From Betaproteobacteria bacterium (GTDB lineage Bacteria; Pseudomonadota; Gammaproteobacteria; Burkholderiales; SG8-41): 8,871 bases of DNA. Shown one piece after another: positions 4,643 through 8,871 of the stretch; position 1 is the stretch's first letter; each line of letters opens with the position of its first letter. The stretch lies in NCBI GenBank assembly GCA_021732805.1, contig JAKFUJ010000295.1, positions 1 to 8,871 of the forward strand, written 5' to 3'. Below the pieces are notes generated by a model. The model did not search any database. It saw only the letters and a program-made list of their open reading frames with translations, and was not told where the DNA came from. The position numbers and the translations under genes are program-made.

Positions 4643-6244
4643 ATGAAAGTTTCCGATTTTCTGCTGCAAACGCTCGAAAAAAACGGCATTACGCACATTT
4701 TCGGAAATCCCGGCACCACGGAAATTCCACTGGTCCGCGCCTGCGAAAAGCGCAAGAAGCTGAAGTACATCGTGGCGTTGTCGGAAGTCGCTGCCGTACC
4801 GATGGCGGACGGATATGCGCGCGCAACAAGATCGCTGGGCGTAGTCAATCTGCATGTCGCACCGGGACTGGGCAATGGCATGGGCAATCTCTACACGGCA
4901 GGCATTGCCGGTACACCCCTGCTGGTCTTGATCGGCGGGCAGGATCGGCGCTTTCTGCATACCAATCCGATCCTCTGGGGACCGGTTGAACGCATGGCCG
5001 GCACGGTATGCAAGGCCGTTTTCGGACTCAACACACTGCATGACGCGGCAGCAAACGTAATGCGCGCCCTGCGTGTTGCCTTGACCCCGCCTTATGCCCC
5101 GGTGGGACTGATCTGCCCTCCTGATCTGCTGGAACTGGAAATTGATGCTTCGCCTTCCAGGATTAGCGCGCCACTGCTGTCACCGTTATCCGCAGGCGAC
5201 GTGATGCTGTATGCCCGGTTTCTTGCAAAAGCAAAAAAACCCGCCTTGATTGCAACTGAAAGCGTTCACTGGAACGCCGCAGGTGATGTTCTGGAAACCC
5301 TTGCCCGAAAAATCAGCTTGCCTGTGTATGCCGCCCCCTATACCGGCGTTCTGCCGATATCGGCAAAATCTCCGTGCTACGCGGGCTATCTCCCGCCGAG
5401 CTTCGAGCAAATCTCGGACCGTCTTGCGCAGCACGATGCTCTTTTATTCATTGGCGGGCGCGGGCTGCGCACCACACTCTTCAGCAAAGCAATGCTGCCC
5501 CAGAACAAGGCCTGGCTTGGCGATGATGGATCAGTCCAGTCCCCCGATGGCGAGTTTGAAGTGGCACGCATCGTCGACATAAGGGAATCTCTGGCAAAAA
5601 TAAGTCAATCCATGAAGCCTGTCCGGAAAAAGCAGCGCATATCGGAACGGGCTGCTGCCGCACCGCCATCCGCACAAAAAGGAATTTTTCATCCATCGCG
5701 CGCAATTCACACCCTGCTCAACCAATACAAGGAAGCGATATGGGTGGATGAATCAGGGCTTTCCACGTCGGATGTACGGCAGTGGATGAAATCGGAATCC
5801 GGTGACTACATCATCAACGGCAGCGGCGGAATCGGCTGGGGACTGGCCGCATCAGTTGGCGTCGCCATCGGCAGGCCCGGCCGCCAGGTAGTCGCCATAG
5901 TCGGGGATGGCTCGGCATTGTATGCCTCCGAAGCCCTGTGGACCGCCGGGCATCATCATGCGAAATTGCTGCTGATCGTGCTGTCCAATCGCCGCTATGC
6001 GACGTTGAATGAAGCGGCAAGCCGGCTGGCAGGCGGCCCGCTGAAAGCCTTTACGATCGAACCGCCGATACTGGATTTTTCCGGGCTTGCCGCCCTGCAC
6101 GGATTCAAATACGAATCGGCCGCCACCGAAAATGAGCTTGAGATTTTCATAAGAAAATCCCGCGGAAAAACCGCTTCCAATACGATGCTGGAACTCAAGC
6201 TGCACCCAGAAACAAAACCGGTTACGGCATCACGCCATTTTTAA
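4643..6244 (+). CDS. ThDP-dependent decarboxylase, benzoylformate-decarboxylase-like
   Basis: Single-chain ThDP enzyme of 533 residues with the usual three domains: pyrimidine-binding (about 1-165), central (about 185-320) and diphosphate-binding (about 350-525). Compared with Pseudomonas benzoylformate decarboxylase, GNPGTTE (21-27), the cofactor-activating Glu in LSEVAAV (E48), active-site His in VNLHVAPG (H71), GDGSALY (421-427), ALWTAG and the metal-ligand Asn (N449) all align. Two active-site positions differ: Ser26 is Thr25, and the second His (H281) is Ser (S243 in AKSPCYAG). The acceptor or product may therefore differ, and decarboxylase, carboligase or acetolactate-synthase-like activity are all possible. 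The frame is open further upstream to 4508, but that extension overlaps the Bug remnant in another frame. The ATG at 4643 (AAGAG at 4628-4632) matches the family N-terminus. The stop overlaps that of the convergent transferase gene. Confidence 0.9.
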   Translation: MKVSDFLLQTLEKNGITHIFGNPGTTEIPLVRACEKRKKLKYIVALSEVAAVPMADGYARATRSLGVVNLHVAPGLGNGMGNLYTAGIAGTPLLVLIGGQDRRFLHTNPILWGPVERMAGTVCKAVFGLNTLHDAAANVMRALRVALTPPYAPVGLICPPDLLELEIDASPSRISAPLLSPLSAGDVMLYARFLAKAKKPALIATESVHWNAAGDVLETLARKISLPVYAAPYTGVLPISAKSPCYAGYLPPSFEQISDRLAQHDALLFIGGRGLRTTLFSKAMLPQNKAWLGDDGSVQSPDGEFEVARIVDIRESLAKISQSMKPVRKKQRISERAAAAPPSAQKGIFHPSRAIHTLLNQYKEAIWVDESGLSTSDVRQWMKSESGDYIINGSGGIGWGLAASVGVAIGRPGRQVVAIVGDGSALYASEALWTAGHHHAKLLLIVLSNRRYATLNEAASRLAGGPLKAFTIEPPILDFSGLAALHGFKYESAATENELEIFIRKSRGKTASNTMLELKLHPETKPVTASRHF

Positions 6245-6861
6245 GCCGGTTTGACAAACCCCGGCGGCAGCGTTTCCTCGAACGACGGCCGCGCCGCGAC
6301 CTCTGCCAGCCACTTCGCCAGCTTCGGCGCGCGGCTGCGCCAGTCGTGGGCATAACGAAAATCCGTGTACTGCATGGCCACGCCCATCACGATGTCGGCC
6401 AGACCGAAGCGGTTGCCGAGCAGGAATTCGCTGTTTTCTTTCATCGTTTTTTCCGCAAGGTCGATGGCGCGCGCAATGCGCTGCTCTTCACGCGCCATTT
6501 TTTCCGGCATCTGTTTCTCTTCAGGGCGGCGGATCTCCAGTATCCGGGCAATGCCCGAGTCAATGATGCCCTGCCCCAGCGCCTGCCACCATTGCGACTG
6601 CCAGTAACCGGCGGGATCGCGAGGAGTGAAGGATTTGCCGTCGGCATGGTCGAGGTAATGCACCACCAGCACCGATTCGAACATGTAGCTGTCGCTGCCG
6701 ATTTCCAGCGCGGGCACCTTGGACAACGGGTTCTTGATGATGATCGGGCTGTCCTCGACCCACGGATCCTCGATGACGAATTCAACCGGCATGTTCTTTT
6801 CGTGGATGAGCACGCGCGCCTTGCGCACGTAGGGAGAGGTGGTCGAGCCATACAGCTTCAT
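6241..6861 (-). CDS. Glutathione S-transferase, YibF-like
   Basis: Soluble glutathione S-transferase of 206 residues. The N-terminal thioredoxin-like domain (about 1-76) begins MKLYGSTTSPYVRKARV, with Ser9 as likely thiol-activating residue. It continues with KVPALE (cis-Pro50) and FES (E62-S63) for the glutathione gamma-glutamyl group. The helical C-terminal domain includes FGLADIVMG, the N-capping motif of the fold. The TSPYVRK start and the RDP...W pattern around residue 80 recall E. coli YibF. The substrate is unknown; roles in stress or in thioether or aromatic catabolism are both seen in the family. AGGAG (6872 to 6868) stands six bases before the ATG. The LysR gene is upstream in the same direction, 66 bases away, so co-transcription is possible. 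The stop codon overlaps the stop of the converging ThDP gene. Confidence 0.93.
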   Translation of the reverse strand: MKLYGSTTSPYVRKARVLIHEKNMPVEFVIEDPWVEDSPIIIKNPLSKVPALEIGSDSYMFESVLVVHYLDHADGKSFTPRDPAGYWQSQWWQALGQGIIDSGIARILEIRRPEEKQMPEKMAREEQRIARAIDLAEKTMKENSEFLLGNRFGLADIVMGVAMQYTDFRYAHDWRSRAPKLAKWLAEVAARPSFEETLPPGFVKPA

Positions 6862-6889
6862 GGGGAACTCCTGATCGATGATGTTGCGG

Positions 6890-6911
6890 AAAACCGTTAT
6901 TTTAACGTTTT
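6890..6911. repeat. Small A/T-rich inverted repeat between LysR and GST genes
   Basis: AAAACCGTTA (6890-6899) and TAACGTTTT (6903-6911) pair with a one-base bulge around a TTT loop. It lies in the 66-base gap, 17 bases past the LysR stop as transcribed. It may be a weak attenuator or an operator for the transferase gene. It is too A/T-rich to be a convincing intrinsic terminator. Confidence 0.3.
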
Positions 6912-6927
6912 GACAGCCGTGCGGACA

Positions 6928-7851
6928 TCATGACGCGCGCATCGCCCGCTCGACCGCTTCCCGCCCGAGTTGCGGAGCCACCAGCTGAATCATGTCGGTG
7001 AGATAACGGCGCAGATGTGTACCGGGACGCAGGCTGATGGTCATCACACTTTCAGCAAACAACCGGGTCACATCTACGGCATGCAGGCGTGAGTCCGCGC
7101 GCCGGTCCACCGCAATGGTCGGCACCACAGCGACACCCAGTCCCTCGGCGACATAAGCCTTGATCACATCAGAGTCGCTGGCGCTGACCACGTATCGGGC
7201 TGTCACACCGGAATCCCGGAAGGCTTGCGTGATGATCTGCCCCCCACGGGAGCGCGGATGGTAACTGACCACCGGATAGTCGGCAAAATCGTTGAGGACA
7301 ATGCGCTTTTTGCGGCTAAGGGGATGTCCCTTGGGCATGATCAGACTGCGCCGGATCGGCCCCACAGGCAGTTGCACCAGTTCCGATTGTTTGCCTGCCA
7401 GTTCAGTGCTGATGCCGATATCGGCATCGCGCGATGCCACCAGTTTCTGGATGTCATCGGGTTCGGCCTGCAGCAGGTGCAGCTGCACTTCCGGATAACG
7501 TCTGGCAAACGCCCGCAACGGAACCGGCAAGGTGTAACGGGCATGCAGATGGCTGGTCGCCAGCACCAGCCGCCCCGCCCCCTCGTTGCGCGTATCCGCC
7601 GCAATCAGCGCAATATTTTCGGTTTCGTTGAGCAATCGCTCGGCAGCAGCCAGTATTGCGCGCCCGGCATCGGTAATACCCAGTATGCGATTGGTCTTCC
7701 GTACCAGCAGGTCGGTACCCAATTCCTGTTCCAGCAACTGAATCTGCCGGCTCACACCCGGCTGTGAAGTGTGCAGCGCCACCGCCGCCGCCGAAATGCT
7801 CAGCGATTGCCGCGAAATTTCACGCAGATAGCGCAGTTGTTTGAGGGTCAT
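6928..7851 (-). CDS. LysR-type regulator, CysB/Cbl family
   Basis: DNA-binding transcription regulator of 307 residues. The winged helix-turn-helix starts MTLKQLRYLREI, with SAAAVALHTSQPGVSRQIQLLE as recognition region, and is followed by a linker helix and a periplasmic-binding-protein-like effector domain. It resembles CysB throughout: ATSHLHARYTLP against CysB ATTHTQARYALP, a DADIGISTE segment, and ASDSDVIKAYVAEGLGVAV against ATDADVIKTYVRLGLGVGV. CysB and Cbl control sulfur assimilation and sulfonate use. Several CysB effector contacts differ here, so the signal may not be sulfate or acetylserine. Start: the ATG at 7851 aligns with Met1 of CysB; in-frame GTG (7854) and TTG (7860) lie just upstream. 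No Shine-Dalgarno is visible. It is divergent from the dioxygenase gene, the normal layout for a LysR regulator and its target. Confidence 0.93.
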   Translation of the reverse strand: MTLKQLRYLREISRQSLSISAAAVALHTSQPGVSRQIQLLEQELGTDLLVRKTNRILGITDAGRAILAAAERLLNETENIALIAADTRNEGAGRLVLATSHLHARYTLPVPLRAFARRYPEVQLHLLQAEPDDIQKLVASRDADIGISTELAGKQSELVQLPVGPIRRSLIMPKGHPLSRKKRIVLNDFADYPVVSYHPRSRGGQIITQAFRDSGVTARYVVSASDSDVIKAYVAEGLGVAVVPTIAVDRRADSRLHAVDVTRLFAESVMTISLRPGTHLRRYLTDMIQLVAPQLGREAVERAMRAS

Positions 7852-7997
7852 CACATGCAATTATACGTCTTGTCATAAATTAATAGCATGATGATATACA
7901 TATTAATTCTTTTATCGCATGACAAAGACTTGCTAGCATGGCGGTCATCAATCAACTGCCGGACGGAACTGCCGCCCTGCGACCACTGGAGATCCTG
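7852..7997. promoter_or_regulatory. Divergent LysR/dioxygenase control region with dyad
   Basis: AT-rich 146-base gap. GTCTTGTCAT (7867-7876) and ATGACAAAGAC (7919-7929) are inverted copies apart from one extra base. AATTAAT (7878-7884) and ATTAATT (7902-7908) form a second, slightly offset pair between them. Plausible promoters are TTGTCA (7870-7875)-N17-GATATA forward, and TTGTCA (7925 to 7920)-N17-TATGTA reverse. A perfect TATAAT also reads on the minus strand at 7865-7860, right before the regulator's start. The layout fits a LysR site controlling both genes, probably with autoregulation. The inverted repeat is directly seen; its binding role is inferred. Confidence 0.5.
7988..7991 (+). 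promoter_or_regulatory. Ribosome binding site choosing the dioxygenase start
   Basis: GGAG stands six bases before the ATG at 7998. An in-frame ATG 60 bases upstream (7938) has no comparable site, and the peptide it would add does not resemble the family N-terminus. The 7998 start is therefore preferred. Confidence 0.6.
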
Positions 7998-8871
7998 ATG
8001 ATTACCGTAACCCGCATGAGCAAACACATAGGCGCCGAAATTACCGGCGTGGATCTGACCAAGCCGCTGGCCGACGATACCTTTGAACAAATTGCCAAAG
8101 CCTTCTTTGACAACGAGGTTGTATTTTTCCGCAACCAGAAAATCACCCCGGCGCAGCAGGTCGAGTTCACGCGGCGCTTCGGCATCCTTGAGCAGCATGT
8201 GCGCAAGGAAAGCCGCCTGCCCGGCCACCCGGAAATCCTCGTCGTCTCCAACCTGCTCAATGAACAGGGCAAGGCCATCGGCGCGCAGGACGCCGGACGG
8301 TTCTGGCACAGCGACCTGTCGTACAAAAAAGAGCCGAGCCTGCTGTCGGCGCTGTATGCCGTCGAAGTCCCGGTCAAGGACGGCAAAGTCCTGGGCGATA
8401 CCAATTTCACCAGCACCACTGCGGCCTACGATGCGCTGCCCGAAGCCATGAAGCAGCGCCTGCAGGGCCTGAAAAACGTGCACAGCTACCGCTACTACCG
8501 CGAAAAAAACATCCGCGCCCAGAAGGAAGAACAGGCCCGCGGCGCGCACACCGTTCAGGAACATGTGCTCACCGAAGAGCAACTGAACAGCGTGCCTGAC
8601 GTCGATGCGCCCATCGTGCGCACCCATCCTGTGACCAAACGCAAAGGCCTGTTCATCAACGAAGCCCACACTTCAGCCATTGTCGGCCTGCCCCGGGCCG
8701 AGGGTGAGGCTTTGCGCGACGAAATCTGCCAGCACACGATCAAGCCCGAATTCCAGTACCGCCACCACTGGCAGGCCGGCGACCTGCTGCTGTGGGACAA
8801 CTGCTCTGCGCTGCACAAGGCCAACTTCGATTACGACCTGCCGCTGCGTCGTCTCATGTATCGGACTACCG
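7998..8871 (+). CDS. TauD/TfdA-family Fe(II)/2-oxoglutarate dioxygenase (3' end cut)
   Basis: Non-haem iron oxygenase coupling 2-oxoglutarate decarboxylation to substrate hydroxylation. In relatives this releases sulfite from taurine (TauD) or cleaves the ether of 2,4-D (TfdA). The 291 visible codons begin MITVTRMSKHIGAEITGVDL, as is typical. The iron triad is WHSD (H104, D106) and the distal His in ALHKANFDY (H273). The 2-oxoglutarate-binding Arg is in RRLMYRTT (R289), 16 residues after that His (15 in TauD). The frame is open to the window end, and by family length only about 5 to 15 residues are missing. A long open frame on the opposite strand (8669-7851) is a compositional shadow. A CysB-like LysR gene is divergent, so a sulfur-linked substrate is a reasonable guess, but the many paralogues in betaproteobacteria act on varied substrates. 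Confidence 0.93.
   Translation, partial: MITVTRMSKHIGAEITGVDLTKPLADDTFEQIAKAFFDNEVVFFRNQKITPAQQVEFTRRFGILEQHVRKESRLPGHPEILVVSNLLNEQGKAIGAQDAGRFWHSDLSYKKEPSLLSALYAVEVPVKDGKVLGDTNFTSTTAAYDALPEAMKQRLQGLKNVHSYRYYREKNIRAQKEEQARGAHTVQEHVLTEEQLNSVPDVDAPIVRTHPVTKRKGLFINEAHTSAIVGLPRAEGEALRDEICQHTIKPEFQYRHHWQAGDLLLWDNCSALHKANFDYDLPLRRLMYRTT

Noticed and set aside
7852..7860. TTG start at 7860 (or GTG at 7854) for the LysR gene
   Set aside because: The ATG at 7851 aligns with Met1 of CysB, and the rarer starts have no ribosome site either.
7938..7997. Upstream in-frame ATG for the dioxygenase, adding 20 residues
   Set aside because: It has no ribosome site and the added peptide is atypical of the family. 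GGAG precedes the 7998 ATG at good spacing. Not fully excluded.
7851..8669. Long open frame on the minus strand (272 codons) opposite the dioxygenase
   Set aside because: The plus strand in this span encodes a complete TauD-type active site (HxD, distal His, Arg). The minus product looks like nothing known and would overlap the LysR start.

Overview
The window looks like chromosomal DNA of a betaproteobacterium, most likely in or near the Burkholderiales. Three things point that way: a moderately high GC content, the remnant of a Bug/TctC-type solute-binding protein (a family greatly expanded in that group), and interspersed GC-rich hairpin repeats of the CCCTCTCC...GGAGAGGG type. The taxon is an inference, because there is no rRNA or other marker gene. 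No mobile element, CRISPR array or RNA gene was recognised.

Layout. 192-1358 (-) encodes an acyl-CoA dehydrogenase of the isovaleryl/long-chain type. It is divergent from a tightly coupled pair at 1549-2085 and 2087-2701 (+), the alpha and beta halves of a split thiamine-diphosphate (ThDP) decarboxylase of the sulfopyruvate/phosphonopyruvate decarboxylase kind. An NAD(P)-dependent aldehyde dehydrogenase (2880-4379, +) follows after a repeat-filled gap. At 4486-4629 lies a truncated C-terminal end of a Bug/TctC protein. It sits 13 bases before a second, single-chain ThDP enzyme related to benzoylformate decarboxylase (4643-6244, +). That gene converges, with overlapping stop codons, on a YibF-like glutathione S-transferase (6241-6861, -). 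A CysB-family LysR regulator (6928-7851, -) lies upstream of the transferase and is divergent from a TauD/TfdA-type Fe(II)/2-oxoglutarate dioxygenase (7998 onward, +), which runs off the window end lacking only its last residues.

How it may work together. Two ThDP decarboxylases flank one aldehyde dehydrogenase. The simplest reading is 2-oxo acid -> aldehyde -> acid, with the acyl-CoA dehydrogenase acting on a CoA-activated product. The sulfopyruvate-decarboxylase-like pair, the CysB-like regulator and the TauD-like oxygenase make organosulfur catabolism an attractive but unproven theme. Substrates cannot be read from the sequence.

Regulation. The acyl-CoA dehydrogenase/ThDP-alpha gap holds a perfect 11-bp inverted repeat (1451-1474) and a second one (1480-1509) that brackets overlapping divergent -10 elements, a strong candidate operator region. 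The LysR/dioxygenase gap is AT-rich with a long interrupted dyad (7867-7929). Four GC-rich hairpin repeats surround the split ThDP pair and the acyl-CoA dehydrogenase gene.
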